DNA of 64,000 nucleotides from Hoeflea_A sp965204935 (GCF_965204935.1 NZ_CBDBFO010000002.1), one strand, 5' to 3'; shown: positions 26,602-36,490, counted from the stretch's first letter. Numbers and translations: made by a program. Notes: generated by a model from the letters alone, not told the origin.

Positions 26602-28572
26602 TCAGGCGACAGCCCGCGGCTCGGCACTCGACCGTTCCGCATCGGCGTTTTCGGCAAAGGCATGGTGCCAAAGCTGGGTTGAAACGATGCCGACCATTGC
26701 CATGTTGTCACGCGTTCCAACGGTCGGGCGTTTGCGGCATTTCGCGAGCAGCTTCTCAACAGCGCCTGCGTCGAAATAGCCTGCCGCTTCAAGTGCAGAG
26801 CGCGACAGTCGCTCGTCGACATAGGCCGGTGCGTCAGCGCTTGTGAAACACTGGCTGTCGGGCGCCCGGTAGGGCTGCTTGGGCCGGTTGGAAATGGTTT
26901 TCGGCAGGATATCCTTGACGCTTTCGCGCAGGATGTGCTTCTCGCGCAGCGCCCGCAGTTTCATCTGCGGCGGAATGCGCGCTGCAAACTCGACAAGCCG
27001 GTGATCGAGGAACGGGTAGCGGCCTTCCACGGAATGGGCCATCGACATGCGGTCGCCCTGCGATGAGAGGATGTATCCCGGCAACAGGTGCGCGGCCTCC
27101 AGATATTGCGACTGCGACAGCGGGTGCCAGCGCTTGAAATCACCCGGCAGGCTGTCGCGCAGATCGGCGAGCGCATCATAATCCCCAAGTTCCCGGCGCA
27201 TTCGCTCCGAAAAAAACAGTTTTGTCCCGGAAGTCGTGCGGAAGCGCGGAAGATGCGAATAGAGCGGGTCATCGAGCGCGTTGCCGCCGGCGCTGAAAAA
27301 CGCAGCGAGCGATGCCTGCGACTGGTTCTGCAGTTGCGGCAGATAAGGATAGAGGCGGCGATAGAGCAGCGGGCGGAAGCGCGAATCCGGCTGGCTGGCG
27401 CAGAAGCGGCGCAGCTTGGCTTCCTTGAAGATATCGTATCCGGCAAAAACCTCGTCGGCCCCCTCGCCTGTCAGCACGACCTTGAATCCCGCCATGCGCA
27501 CCAGGCCGGAAAGGCCGAAGAGCGGTGCCGGTGCCGTGCGCAAAACCGGCGTTTCGGTATGCCTGATGACCGACGGGAATGCGTCGGCGATGTCGGTCTG
27601 CGTGCACAGCAGTTCCTCGTGCTGCGTCTGCAGCGCCGCAACCATTTCCTGCTGCTGTTCGCGTTCGTCGAATTCGGCGCTTTCGAAGGCGACCGAGAAT
27701 GTGCGCAGGGCCTCGGGCGTAATCTGCTTGACGGCGGCGGTGATGATCGACGAGTCAAGGCCGCCACTAAGATAGGCTCCGACAGGGACATCGGAACGCA
27801 GGCGTATGCGGGTTGCGTCGAACAAAAGCGCGCGCAGTTCCTCGGCGAGGCTTGCCTCGCTGCGCCCGGCAAAAGACCCCTCGCCGTCCGCGTCCGGATA
27901 ATCGAACTGCCAGTATCGCCGCACACGCATCCCGTCCGCGGTGGCGGTCAGGACGTGGCCGGGCGGCAGTTCGGAAACGTTTGTGAAAGCGGTGCGCGGC
28001 GCCAGCGGGAACCACAGCGTGAAGATCTGATCGAGAGCAACGGGATCAAGCTCCGCATTGATGCCTGGAACCTGCAGCAGCGCCTTCACCTCGGAGGCAA
28101 AATAGAGACAGCCATTGTGCTGCGTGTAAAAAAGCGGACGCACGCCCATGCGGTCCCTGGCAATCATCAGCCGCTGTTTCGGCTCATCCCAGATCGCGAA
28201 GCTGAAGTCTCCATTCAGGTCATCGACGCAATCAAGACCCTTTTCCCGATAGAGGTGAAGAATGACTTCGGTGTCGGAACTGGTCCGGAACCGGTGGCCC
28301 TTTTCCTCAAGTTCCTGCCTCAGTTCGATGTGATTGAAGATTTCACCGTTGAAGGTCAGCCAGATGGCCTGGTCTTCGCTCGCCATCGGCTGGGCGCCGC
28401 CGGCAAGGTCGATGATGCTCAGGCGTGCATGACCGAGACCGGCGCCGTCAAACACGCGGGTTGCGCATGCATCCGGCCCCCGGTGTGCAATGGCACCGAC
28501 CATTCTGTCCAGTAAGGTGGCTTTCGGCACGGCCGTTGCCGGAGTGCCGATATAGCCGGCGATGCCACACAT
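26602..28572 (-). CDS. asparagine synthase (glutamine-hydrolysing)-like amidotransferase
   Basis: A 656-residue AsnB-type protein. The N-terminal class II glutaminase starts with the catalytic Cys2 (MCGIAGYIG), with AHRGPDA and FNGEIFNHIELRQELEEKGH. The synthase domain has the P-loop PVGAYLSGGLDSSIITAAVK and VLTGEGADEVFAGYDIFKEA. It resembles the exosortase A-associated amidotransferase 1 group more than housekeeping AsnB in context. It is the first gene of the five-gene minus-strand operon. The ATG at 28572 is fixed by the need for Cys2. Its product is probably an amide on the lipid or polysaccharide made by the operon rather than free asparagine. Confidence 0.88.
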   Translation of the reverse strand: MCGIAGYIGTPATAVPKATLLDRMVGAIAHRGPDACATRVFDGAGLGHARLSIIDLAGGAQPMASEDQAIWLTFNGEIFNHIELRQELEEKGHRFRTSSDTEVILHLYREKGLDCVDDLNGDFSFAIWDEPKQRLMIARDRMGVRPLFYTQHNGCLYFASEVKALLQVPGINAELDPVALDQIFTLWFPLAPRTAFTNVSELPPGHVLTATADGMRVRRYWQFDYPDADGEGSFAGRSEASLAEELRALLFDATRIRLRSDVPVGAYLSGGLDSSIITAAVKQITPEALRTFSVAFESAEFDEREQQQEMVAALQTQHEELLCTQTDIADAFPSVIRHTETPVLRTAPAPLFGLSGLVRMAGFKVVLTGEGADEVFAGYDIFKEAKLRRFCASQPDSRFRPLLYRRLYPYLPQLQNQSQASLAAFFSAGGNALDDPLYSHLPRFRTTSGTKLFFSERMRRELGDYDALADLRDSLPGDFKRWHPLSQSQYLEAAHLLPGYILSSQGDRMSMAHSVEGRYPFLDHRLVEFAARIPPQMKLRALREKHILRESVKDILPKTISNRPKQPYRAPDSQCFTSADAPAYVDERLSRSALEAAGYFDAGAVEKLLAKCRKRPTVGTRDNMAMVGIVSTQLWHHAFAENADAERSSAEPRAVA

Positions 28573-28754
28573 CGCACGCCTCCAACCGCCGGTTTTACGC
28601 ACACAACGTCGATCGGCCGAACCGGCGGGGCGGCACGATCGCGGATACACAAGGCGCTATGATGGTACAAAAAGGTTGCAATTCCGTTCATTTGGACGGG
28701 AAAGCTCTACTTATTCGCACGGGAGACCGGAGGCGATGATACAGGGTAACGCAG

Positions 28755-29762
28755 CTAATCAGCGACCTTGATCATGACCTTGCCGTGACTTTTGCGCGGC
28801 GCACGCAGATATTCCCAGGCCTCCGGGTACTGTTCCATCGGGAAGACCTTGTCGATGCTCGGTCGGATTTTACCGCTGGTCAGAGCGCCGTAGACGAAGT
28901 TGAGCCCTTTCTCTTTCCAGTCAGCGTTTTCAATGTAGTTGAACAGCGAATAGGGTTTGAAGGTCGCGTTTGCCTGGTAAAGGTCCATCATCGGCAGTTC
29001 CGGCAGGTTTTCATCGAGCGTGCCGTAGGTGAATATCTGCGCGTCCTTGGCAAGGGCCTTGCTGTAGTGCGCGATCATTCCGGCGCCGATGGAATCGAAT
29101 ACAGCATGGACACCGACTCCATCGGTGAATTCCCTGACCGCTTCCGGCAGCCCCTCACCTTCTCCGAAATAGGTATGGCTGGCGCCGGCCTCCAGAAGAT
29201 AGTCGCGGTTATAGTCAAACCGGGAAGTCCCGATCATATTGGCGCCTCGCATCTTGCCGATCTGCAATGCCGAGCCGCCGGCCGTGCTGGTTGCGGCGGT
29301 CACAAGGATGTTGACGCCCGGGGCTGCCTTGGCCAGTTCGACAATCGGATAGTAGGCGGTCATGAACTGCATCCAGATCGAGCCGGCCTCGACGGCGCTC
29401 ATGCCCAATGGCGCCTTTGTGAGATAACGGGCATCGATCAGAACCGTGTCGCCGCTCGCGCCCTTCATGTCGTAAAAATAGGGAAGCGTGCAGTAGCGCC
29501 CGCCCATCTCAATGTCGGTTACACCCTCGCCGATCTGGTCGACAATGCCCACGGCCTCGCAGCCGATGCGCGCCGGCAGGCTGCTGAAATTGAAGGAATA
29601 GCGACCCTGCATGAGGTCCATGTCGCCCCAGTTCAGGGCAAAAGCCTCCACCTTCAACCGAACCTCGCCCGGACCCGCATCACCGGGGCTGTATTCCCTC
29701 AACTCAAGCCCGGAAATTCCGGCGTATTCATTGATGACCCATTCGCGATTGGTTTCAGACAT
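28755..29762 (-). CDS. MDR-type quinone oxidoreductase / alcohol dehydrogenase
   Basis: A 335-residue medium-chain dehydrogenase/reductase. The N-terminal catalytic domain has EAFALNWGDMDLMQGRYSF and IGCEAVGIVDQIGEGVTDIE. The Rossmann domain holds NILVTAATSTAGGSALQIGK, an AxxGxxG-like NADPH site. The usual zinc ligands of true alcohol dehydrogenases are absent, which favours the quinone-oxidoreductase branch. I chose the ATG at 29762 because the longer frame (to 29981) encodes nothing family-like. A pair of direct repeats lies about 190 bp upstream. Confidence 0.82.
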   Translation of the reverse strand: MSETNREWVINEYAGISGLELREYSPGDAGPGEVRLKVEAFALNWGDMDLMQGRYSFNFSSLPARIGCEAVGIVDQIGEGVTDIEMGGRYCTLPYFYDMKGASGDTVLIDARYLTKAPLGMSAVEAGSIWMQFMTAYYPIVELAKAAPGVNILVTAATSTAGGSALQIGKMRGANMIGTSRFDYNRDYLLEAGASHTYFGEGEGLPEAVREFTDGVGVHAVFDSIGAGMIAHYSKALAKDAQIFTYGTLDENLPELPMMDLYQANATFKPYSLFNYIENADWKEKGLNFVYGALTSGKIRPSIDKVFPMEQYPEAWEYLRAPRKSHGKVMIKVAD

Positions 29763-30101
29763 TGGTTTCGGTTCCCTGTTGTCTTTTTTGGTTGGATTGC
29801 ATCGGCCGTCTTCGCGCCCGTTGTTCGGTGCCCCGCCCTGTGTGGCTTGGCTGGCAGCGCTGCCGTAGGCCAAAAGGCCCTCCAGATCTTTGAAGATCGC
29901 TTTGTCCGCGCCTGCCGTTCCCCTTCGAAACGTGACAGCCAGCCTACAAATTATACAAACTTTATGCAAATAATTATACAAACATTATGCAAAGTGATAT
30001 CGAACCGGCCGCGCGATTGCCGGCAAGAGCGCTCACAGCAGGTATCGGTCAATCCGATATCGTTCAGGTGTTGAAGGTCCGTCGTAGGAGCAGCGCTTCG
30101 C
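29763..30101. other. 339-bp intergenic region with A+T-rich direct repeats
   Basis: No convincing gene. The region between 29930 and 30000 is markedly A+T-rich and contains the direct repeat described separately. It lies between the 5' end of the MDR gene and the 3' end of the GNAT-like gene, so any regulation most likely concerns the MDR gene. Confidence 0.6.
29949..29993. repeat. two 22-base direct repeats, period 23
   Basis: Positions 29949-29970 and 29972-29993 share 21 of 22 bases; each contains AATTATACAAAC followed by TTATGCAAA after one variable base. On the minus strand each reads TTTGCATAA then GTTTGTATAATT. The two-turn spacing suggests a regulator binding both copies on one DNA face upstream of the MDR gene. 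Confidence 0.7.
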
Positions 30102-31265
30102 CTATTCGAAGCGGTCGCCGATCAGCCTGATCCAGGATTCGGCGGCAAGACCCGTCATGAAGGCATCGCCCGCATCAATCGCCGCCTTGATCTCCTGGTT
30201 CCTGGTATGAACGACGGTCGAGGCATTGCACAAGAAGAGAGCCTTCTGACGCATCAGAGGTCCAATCGTTTGGGGCATGACACGGCCGCGAATGGCGACG
30301 GCACCGTTTTCGCGCGCATGATCGAGCAGACTGGCGATGACGGTTGCCCCGGACTTCGGACCGGCAAGCACCTGGAGGGTCCAGGCGATCCCTCCCGGAC
30401 GCGCAAAATAGATATGGCAGCCGAGCAGCTTTCCGCTTGCCGACAGCACAATGTGGCTGCGCATTTCACCATGGCGCTGCTTTCGCCCGGCGTGCTGCAG
30501 CATCCATTCAATCGCGTCTTCATTCCAGTCGGGATAAAGCGCATAGCCTTTCGACAACTCCAGAAGCCGGGCGATCAATTCAGCGCCCACGACCGCCTTC
30601 AGGCTGTATTTCCGCGGTTTTTCGTCTGACCCCGACAGGGCGCTCCGATAAAGCGGCCCCGTCGCTGCATCCGTCAGAGATGCAATGGGGCGCAGCAAAC
30701 GCGCAGCCTTGTGTCGCTCGCCGAGCGCCGCTGCGGCAAAAGCCGCCGGCCGGAAGACACGTACCCATTGCAGGCTATATTGCGGCAGAGCGCGGTCGCC
30801 CAGTTGCTCCCACATCCCCATCGAGACATCATTGGCGGTCTCGCTGACTGTCAGGTCCTGCGGACCGGACCGGACCGATCGCAACAGCCGGGCACCGGCA
30901 AGCGGGTTCTCGGCGGGCCTGGCCACCATGAGCGAGCCGGCAATCGCGGCGCGGACCGGATTGCCGCTGAGCAGCATCGGCGCGGGAAGCACGCCGATAA
31001 AGCCGCCCACCTCACCGTTGCCATCGACATAGACCCGGGACGGCAGAGCGGGATCGAAACGCGGATGGTCCAGGAAAATCTCTCGCAAATATGCGGATAA
31101 TGACGCCGGCGCCGGCTCTTTGCGATTGAGCAGGATCTTCTGGTAGAGCGCCGATACGGCAGAGATGTCAGCGGCCTGTAGCGGCCGGATGTCAGCAGTT
31201 CGCTCCACCGACCCCGCAGCGGCCGCCGGCTTGCCCGAATCGCCTTGTTTTTCCTCGTGCAGCAA
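30102..31265 (-). CDS. GNAT-like acyltransferase, two-domain
   Basis: A 387-residue protein. Residues 25-140 resemble a GNAT fold (DIRPLQAADISAVSALYQKI, then VYVDGNGEVGGFIGVLPAP). A second half (residues 210-380) again has GNAT-like strands (GKLLGCHIYFA, GATVIASLLDHARENGAVAI). The double fold is like that of FemAB-related proteins or the GNATs found in polysaccharide and exosortase loci. The substrate is unknown. It is transcribed toward the MDR gene and the biosynthetic operon on the same strand, separated from them by 339 bp, so it may belong to the same pathway. Confidence 0.6.
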   Translation of the reverse strand: MLHEEKQGDSGKPAAAAGSVERTADIRPLQAADISAVSALYQKILLNRKEPAPASLSAYLREIFLDHPRFDPALPSRVYVDGNGEVGGFIGVLPAPMLLSGNPVRAAIAGSLMVARPAENPLAGARLLRSVRSGPQDLTVSETANDVSMGMWEQLGDRALPQYSLQWVRVFRPAAFAAAALGERHKAARLLRPIASLTDAATGPLYRSALSGSDEKPRKYSLKAVVGAELIARLLELSKGYALYPDWNEDAIEWMLQHAGRKQRHGEMRSHIVLSASGKLLGCHIYFARPGGIAWTLQVLAGPKSGATVIASLLDHARENGAVAIRGRVMPQTIGPLMRQKALFLCNASTVVHTRNQEIKAAIDAGDAFMTGLAAESWIRLIGDRFE

Positions 31266-31345
31266 TCTTCTGTCCTGAACAAAAGGGCACAGCCTTGCGG
31301 CTTCCGAACCCGCCGGGATCGTCTCAATTTCCCATTAAATTGTGG

Positions 31346-34300
31346 TTAAGTCGGCTTCGTTTCCGCCTGCCCGCCAACCGCCTGCCGGTCGTCTGCATGA
31401 TCCCGTAATGCCGGCCGCTGCGAAACGAACAAGCCCTTGAAATCTTCAGTTATCGCCAGCAGGACCGGTACAAGCAGGAGCATCAAGGCCGTTGCGAATA
31501 TCTCGCCATAGGCCAGCGACGCGGCCGCCGGGATCAGGTATTGCGCCTGTTCGGATGTTTCGGTCAGCAACGGCATCAGCCCGATAACCGTCGTCGCCGT
31601 CGTCAGGAAGATGGCCTGGAACCGCCCCGTCCCGGCATCCTGGATAGCGTCCGCCACGTCAAGTCCGGCGGCCCGCGCCTGATTGTAGCGGGTGATCATG
31701 ACAAGGCTGTCATTGACCACTACTCCGGTCAGCGCCAGCATGCCGAAGAGCGACAGCAGCGACAGCGGAATATCCATGATGAGATGGCCCATCGCTGCGC
31801 CGATGAACCCGAACGGCACAATCGCCAGGATGACGAATGGCTGCCAATAGGATTTGAGCGGCACGGCCATCAGCACATAGATCAGCACGGCGGCCAGCAG
31901 GAGCGCGCGTTGCATGCCGCCCCGGATTTCACCCATCTCCTCCAGTTCTCCGGCCTTTTCGACACTGACACTCGGATATTTTGCTGCGAGTTCGGGAACG
32001 AGTTGCTCGAAAACGGCCTGACCGACTTCCTCCGGTGCAACGGCGGTGCGGTCGATCGAAGCCGCGACGGTGTTGACGCGTTTGCCGTTCTGCCGGTGGA
32101 TGGTGCCGGCGACATAGCCGCTATTGATTTCAGCAACGGACGGCAGGGGAATCCACCGGCCGTTCTTGCTGCGGACGCGGGTCTGCATGAGGTCGTCCAC
32201 GGTGTCGCGGGCACTGCCGGCGTTTTGCACCATGGCACGCAGCTCGGTGCCGTTGCGGTTGACCTTCTGCACCTCCGCACCGCCAAAGGAATAGCCGATC
32301 TGAGACGCGAGCGTCTGTGCGTCAAAGCCGAGATTGCGGGCTTCCGGCCTGACCTTGATTTCCAGTTGCGGCTGGCCGGTGGCGAGGCTGTCGCGAATGT
32401 TGCTGACACCCTCGATCCTTCCGAGAAAAGTCTGAACCTCGTCGCTGGCTCGGCGCAAGAGCTGCTCATCCTTGGAGAACAGGCGAAGCCGGAAACCGCC
32501 CGCCAGCTCTTCCGAACCGGTGAACTGCAGTTCGGTCGCACCCTCGACCCCGCCGGTCCGTTCGCGCCATGTGTTGATGATATCGATAATCCCCAGTTCC
32601 GGCCGTTCCGCCACCGGCGTGAGCTCGGCGTAGAGCTCCGCAGAGCCGGCATCGGAGATCGTCAGGAACGTCGTGCGTATCGGAGCGCGGTCGAGACCGT
32701 GACGCTCATGGAGTTCCGCGTTGAGGGCGCTGCCGATCGCATCGATGCGCTCGACATTCGCCTTTGTGAGCCGATACGGCGCCCGCGCATCCATCTTCAG
32801 GCTGATGGTGATGACCTGACCGGGCACATCGGGGAAAAAGACGGTCTTGACCTTGCCAAGGCCGATCAGGCCCAGCCCCAGGGTACCGGCAGCAAAAAAC
32901 AGGATCAGCGTTGCGTAGCGGTGGCGGATGGCGCTTCTCAACAAGGGCGCATAAATCCGGTCACGAACCCAGCCAAGCCCACCTCTGGCAGTATCTTGAA
33001 CACGTCCCCAAAGCCGTGCGATCACTGAGCGCCTTTCACGGTTGAATTCCATCTGTGCGAGATGGGCGGGCAGAACGAACTTGCTTTCGATGAGCGAGAA
33101 GACCAGCGCGAAAATCACCATGCCGGAGAAACCGGCCAGCACCTTGCCCAGCGGATTGTCGAGCAGCAGCATCGGGAAAAAGGCGGCGATTGTCGTCAGG
33201 ACGCCGAAAACCGTTGCCACGGCCACTTTGGAGACGCCATCCTCTGTTCCGCGGATCGGGTCCGGGTTGCGCCGTCTTTCCTCATGAACGCTTTCGCCGA
33301 CGACCACCGCGTCGTCCACCAGGATCCCGAGGGCCAGGATCAGGCCGAAAGTTGTCACGTCGTTGAGCGAATAGTCGACCCATATCGATCCGGCGACCGC
33401 AAGTGCCCCCATGACCGAAAAAGGGATGCCCATGGCCACCCAGAAGGCCAGCCCCAGATTCAAAAACAGCGACAGAATAAGGACGACCAGCAACAGTCCC
33501 TGGATACCGTTGTTGCGCAGCAGCTTGAGGCGGTCTGAGATATAGTCGGACGAGTCGCCCCAGACCGATATGGCGACACCGGGCGGCAGTTGCGGCTCGA
33601 ACGCCTCGACCACCTCGTGCACAACCTTTGAAATGCGAAGCAGGTTCTCCTTGCGGCCAACGAGGATTTCCATGCCCGCCGTCGGCGCACCGTTGAAGCG
33701 GAAGAGGTAATCGCCTTCCCGGACAGTGTCGCGAATAGTGCTGACATCGCCGAGCAGCACAGTGGTGCCGTCGGCACGCTCGATGACCGGTATGCGGGCA
33801 TATTCGGTTGAAAAGCGCGCCCGGTCATCCGCCCTTAAAAATATGTTGCCGCCGAGGGTGCGCAGTGTTCCGGCCTGAAAATCGAGCGAACTTGCGCGTA
33901 TCAGACCGACCACGTCGGCAACGGTGAGATTGAAGCGCTGAAGCGTGCGCGGTTCGACCTCGATACGCATCTCCCGGTCGTGCAAACCCCAGACATTGAG
34001 ACGCGACAGTTCCGGCTCGGCGAGCAGTTCCTCCCTGAACCGTTCGGCGAGAACCTGCAGCGTCTGCGGGTCGGTCCGGCCATGGATGTTGACGAACAGC
34101 GCGGGGAAATCGAAGCCGCTGGAATCAATGACCGGCCGCTTGACCGAGGCCGGCAGGTCCGACACCGCATCAATCCTCAGACGTACCTTGTCGAGCAGTT
34201 TCTGAAGGTCCTGGCCGCCGGCACGGCGCACCGTTACCGTCGAGCTGTCATTGTCTGACCGGGAGGTAATGCTGCGCACGCCCTCCAGGCCTTCCAGCGC

Positions 34301-34510
34301 CTTTTCGATCTTGCGTGTGACCAGCTCATCGACCTGCGCTGCCGGCGCGTCACGATATTCGGTGGAAATAAAGATGCTGTCCGGCGGAACGCGCGGGAAG
34401 CCTTCGATGCGCATCGACAGTGCCGTCATGGTTCCGAGGAAGAGCACGAACAGCATCAGGAGATTTGCGGCCACCGGATTGCGAATGAACCAGCCGGTCA
34501 GAGCGTGCAT
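31346..34510 (-). CDS. RND efflux permease
   Basis: A 1054-residue inner-membrane RND pump with 12 helices and two large periplasmic loops. Typical stretches are the N-terminal WFIRNPVAANLLMLFVLFLG, IEGFPRVPPDSIFI, helix-4 ALGILVDDAVVVGESVHEE with the proton-relay Asp pair, and FGMLALTGVVVNDSLVMI in the second half. It belongs to the heavy proteobacterial HAE1-like branch. It follows its membrane-fusion partner by 3 bases. No outer-membrane TolC gene is adjacent, so it must use one encoded elsewhere. The divergent TetR probably represses the pair. Confidence 0.93.
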   Translation of the reverse strand: MHALTGWFIRNPVAANLLMLFVLFLGTMTALSMRIEGFPRVPPDSIFISTEYRDAPAAQVDELVTRKIEKALEGLEGVRSITSRSDNDSSTVTVRRAGGQDLQKLLDKVRLRIDAVSDLPASVKRPVIDSSGFDFPALFVNIHGRTDPQTLQVLAERFREELLAEPELSRLNVWGLHDREMRIEVEPRTLQRFNLTVADVVGLIRASSLDFQAGTLRTLGGNIFLRADDRARFSTEYARIPVIERADGTTVLLGDVSTIRDTVREGDYLFRFNGAPTAGMEILVGRKENLLRISKVVHEVVEAFEPQLPPGVAISVWGDSSDYISDRLKLLRNNGIQGLLLVVLILSLFLNLGLAFWVAMGIPFSVMGALAVAGSIWVDYSLNDVTTFGLILALGILVDDAVVVGESVHEERRRNPDPIRGTEDGVSKVAVATVFGVLTTIAAFFPMLLLDNPLGKVLAGFSGMVIFALVFSLIESKFVLPAHLAQMEFNRERRSVIARLWGRVQDTARGGLGWVRDRIYAPLLRSAIRHRYATLILFFAAGTLGLGLIGLGKVKTVFFPDVPGQVITISLKMDARAPYRLTKANVERIDAIGSALNAELHERHGLDRAPIRTTFLTISDAGSAELYAELTPVAERPELGIIDIINTWRERTGGVEGATELQFTGSEELAGGFRLRLFSKDEQLLRRASDEVQTFLGRIEGVSNIRDSLATGQPQLEIKVRPEARNLGFDAQTLASQIGYSFGGAEVQKVNRNGTELRAMVQNAGSARDTVDDLMQTRVRSKNGRWIPLPSVAEINSGYVAGTIHRQNGKRVNTVAASIDRTAVAPEEVGQAVFEQLVPELAAKYPSVSVEKAGELEEMGEIRGGMQRALLLAAVLIYVLMAVPLKSYWQPFVILAIVPFGFIGAAMGHLIMDIPLSLLSLFGMLALTGVVVNDSLVMITRYNQARAAGLDVADAIQDAGTGRFQAIFLTTATTVIGLMPLLTETSEQAQYLIPAAASLAYGEIFATALMLLLVPVLLAITEDFKGLFVSQRPALRDHADDRQAVGGQAETKPT

Positions 34511-34513
34511 GGA

Positions 34514-35695
34514 TCAGTTCCCCGTCGCGACGGGCCGGACCTGTTGGCCCGGTAAAAATGACACCAGCGGCGTCACCGCAACGCGCCAGCTCTCCGCGCT
34601 GCCGTCCGGTTCAATGACAATGCGGTTTCCCCGCCGGAACAGGACGGAGGGTTTCATGCGTTGCAGGCGATCCTCTTCATCGAGAAACCAGACATCGCCC
34701 TCCTTGGTGAGCGCGGAGGCTGGGATGTTGAGGACGGACGGCAACGTGATACCCGGCAGGACCACCTGGACAAAATCACCGGAAAGAACGGTTCCTGCGC
34801 CCGGTTCATCGACTTCGAGGAAGACCTTGTACTGGCGTGTCGTCTCATCGAGGAACCCGCCGGCCTTGCGGACCGTCGCCTTGGCGATGTTCATCCCATT
34901 CTGATCGAGGATGTCTGCGGTCCTTCCGGCAAGCGGCTTGCGAAGCAGTGACCAGTCGCGCCCGCTGACTTCCACCGTCAACTCGAACTTGCGGTCATCG
35001 ACCAGCTTGACCAGCGGATCGCCGATGTTGACCGTCTGGCCGGGACTGACCAAACGCTGCGTCACGAAACCGGAAAACGGCGCTTCGACCGTCGCATCGT
35101 CAAGCTGCTGCATGGCGGCAGCCACCCTCGCCTCGGCGGACGTCACGGCACTTTGGGCGATCTCAAGCTGGGGAAGCCGCAGCGCAAGGTCATTGGCCGG
35201 GGCCACATTGTTCCTTTCATGCTCCTTTTCAGCAAGGATGTTGGCGTTCTGCGCCCGGCGCAGCTCAAGCCGCGCTTGCTTGAGCGCGAGCTCGGCGGCC
35301 CGGAGCTCCGCCACATAGCGACTGTCCTCAATGGCGATCAGTGCTGTCCCGGTTTCAACGCGTTCGCCGACCAGGGCGCTTTCCATGACATCCTGCACGC
35401 GGCCGGAAACCGCTGCCCGCAGCTGCGCCGACCAGCGCGGCATGACTTCGGCGAACGCTGAAATTTCCACCGTTTCTTCGCCCATGGGGCGGGTTTCCAC
35501 CGATACCTGCTGAAGCGGCGGCGGCGCGGTGGCCTGCTTTACGTCGACGGTGTCCTCGGCTGACATGAGAAAAAGCACGACGGCACTGAGCACGACGAGG
35601 GCAGTAACAATCCAGATCAAGCGCCGCAAGGGCGATGTCTTTCGCTCTTGCCCGTCATTGTTACCGGCGTCTTTGATATCGACAGGTTCGGTCAT
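34514..35695 (-). CDS. RND periplasmic adaptor (membrane fusion protein)
   Basis: A 393-residue HlyD/AcrA-type adaptor with one N-terminal membrane helix (LIWIVTALVVLSAVVLFLMS) and no lipobox. The order is beta-barrel, lipoyl, alpha-hairpin: VQDVMESALVGERVETGTAL is the lipoyl half, the hairpin runs about residues 125-190 (ELALKQARLELRRAQNANIL), then APFSGFVTQRLVSPGQTVNI. It bridges the RND pump to an outer-membrane channel. It is the first gene of a two-gene operon whose promoter faces the TetR operator at 35799. Confidence 0.92.
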   Translation of the reverse strand: MTEPVDIKDAGNNDGQERKTSPLRRLIWIVTALVVLSAVVLFLMSAEDTVDVKQATAPPPLQQVSVETRPMGEETVEISAFAEVMPRWSAQLRAAVSGRVQDVMESALVGERVETGTALIAIEDSRYVAELRAAELALKQARLELRRAQNANILAEKEHERNNVAPANDLALRLPQLEIAQSAVTSAEARVAAAMQQLDDATVEAPFSGFVTQRLVSPGQTVNIGDPLVKLVDDRKFELTVEVSGRDWSLLRKPLAGRTADILDQNGMNIAKATVRKAGGFLDETTRQYKVFLEVDEPGAGTVLSGDFVQVVLPGITLPSVLNIPASALTKEGDVWFLDEEDRLQRMKPSVLFRRGNRIVIEPDGSAESWRVAVTPLVSFLPGQQVRPVATGN

Positions 35696-35798
35696 GACAG
35701 CGCTTCGGACAGGATAATGTTCGACAGGTCACAGCCGGCATTGCTAAGGAACATCTTGAATTCTTTCAGGAGGTGACAAAATAGTCTCAATATCTACC

Positions 35799-35820
35799 AG
35801 TGAACGAACGATCGTTCACT
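35799..35820. promoter_or_regulatory. TetR-type operator between the efflux operon and its regulator
   Basis: A 22-base palindrome with 20 of 22 symmetric positions: AGTGAACG on the left and CGTTCACT on the right around AACGAT. The GAACG half-sites are like those of AcrR/NemR-family repressors of efflux pumps. It lies 34 bp before the TetR start and about 104 bp before the adaptor start, so it can control both directions. Confidence 0.8.
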
Positions 35821-35853
35821 CTAGTTAATGGGCTATGGAATAGGTTTCAAGGC

Positions 35854-36468
35854 ATGAGTGCGCCAACAAACAAAGAGACCGCGCTGCAAAAGCGGAAAAT
35901 GCGCATCGTCGAGGCGGCGCTGGAATGTTTTCTGGAGAATGGCTACCACCAGACCGGCGTGCGCGAAATTGCAAAAAAAGCCGGTATCAGCCTGGGGAAC
36001 CTATATAATCACTTCTCGGGCAAGGAGGCCGTTCTGGCCGAAATCGCGGCACTGGACCGACAGGAAACTCAGCCTTTCCTCGACATTCTGGCGGACGATG
36101 AACAGCCGGAAGCAACCCTCTTGCGGTTTATCTCCGCCTATGCCGACCACGCAGCCCTTCCCGAAAACGTCATCTTCTCGATCGAACTCGTCAGCGAATC
36201 CATCCACAATCCGGAGATCGCTGCCCTTTTCAACGACAATTGGGCATCGCTGGTCGGCGCGGTAAGCAGCCTGCTCAATAAAGGCATGGCCGACGGGTGT
36301 TTCCGCGAATTCTCAAATCCCGACGAGACCGCAGAGATGATCATGGACCTGCTGGAAAGCCTGGGTCTTCGGCTCTACTTCGCCGATGGCGGCAAGAAGA
36401 AAGACGCCGCAATCGATGATCTGAAGGAATTCGTGCGCTGCGCGATCCGACCGCCGGTTGCCCGGTAA
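35854..36468 (+). CDS. TetR/AcrR family repressor
   Basis: A 204-residue regulator. The HTH is RIVEAALECFLENGYHQTGV then REIAKKAGISLGNLYNHFSG; the C-terminal ligand domain has AEMIMDLLESLGLRLYFADG. The start at 35854 (MSAPTNKETALQKRKMR) avoids reading through the palindromic operator, which lies inside the longer frame from 35800. It is divergent from the RND operon and most likely represses it and itself. The inducer is unknown. Confidence 0.9.
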   Translation: MSAPTNKETALQKRKMRIVEAALECFLENGYHQTGVREIAKKAGISLGNLYNHFSGKEAVLAEIAALDRQETQPFLDILADDEQPEATLLRFISAYADHAALPENVIFSIELVSESIHNPEIAALFNDNWASLVGAVSSLLNKGMADGCFREFSNPDETAEMIMDLLESLGLRLYFADGGKKKDAAIDDLKEFVRCAIRPPVAR

Positions 36469-36490
36469 AGTGCCTTGCATTTTGGGCGCC

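Noticed and set aside
27088..28515. 475-codon open frame on the plus strand
   Set aside because: Antisense to the asparagine synthase-like gene; the opposite frame has complete catalytic motifs.
31541..33028. 495-codon open frame on the plus strand
   Set aside because: Antisense to the RND permease, with no recognisable motif or ribosome site.
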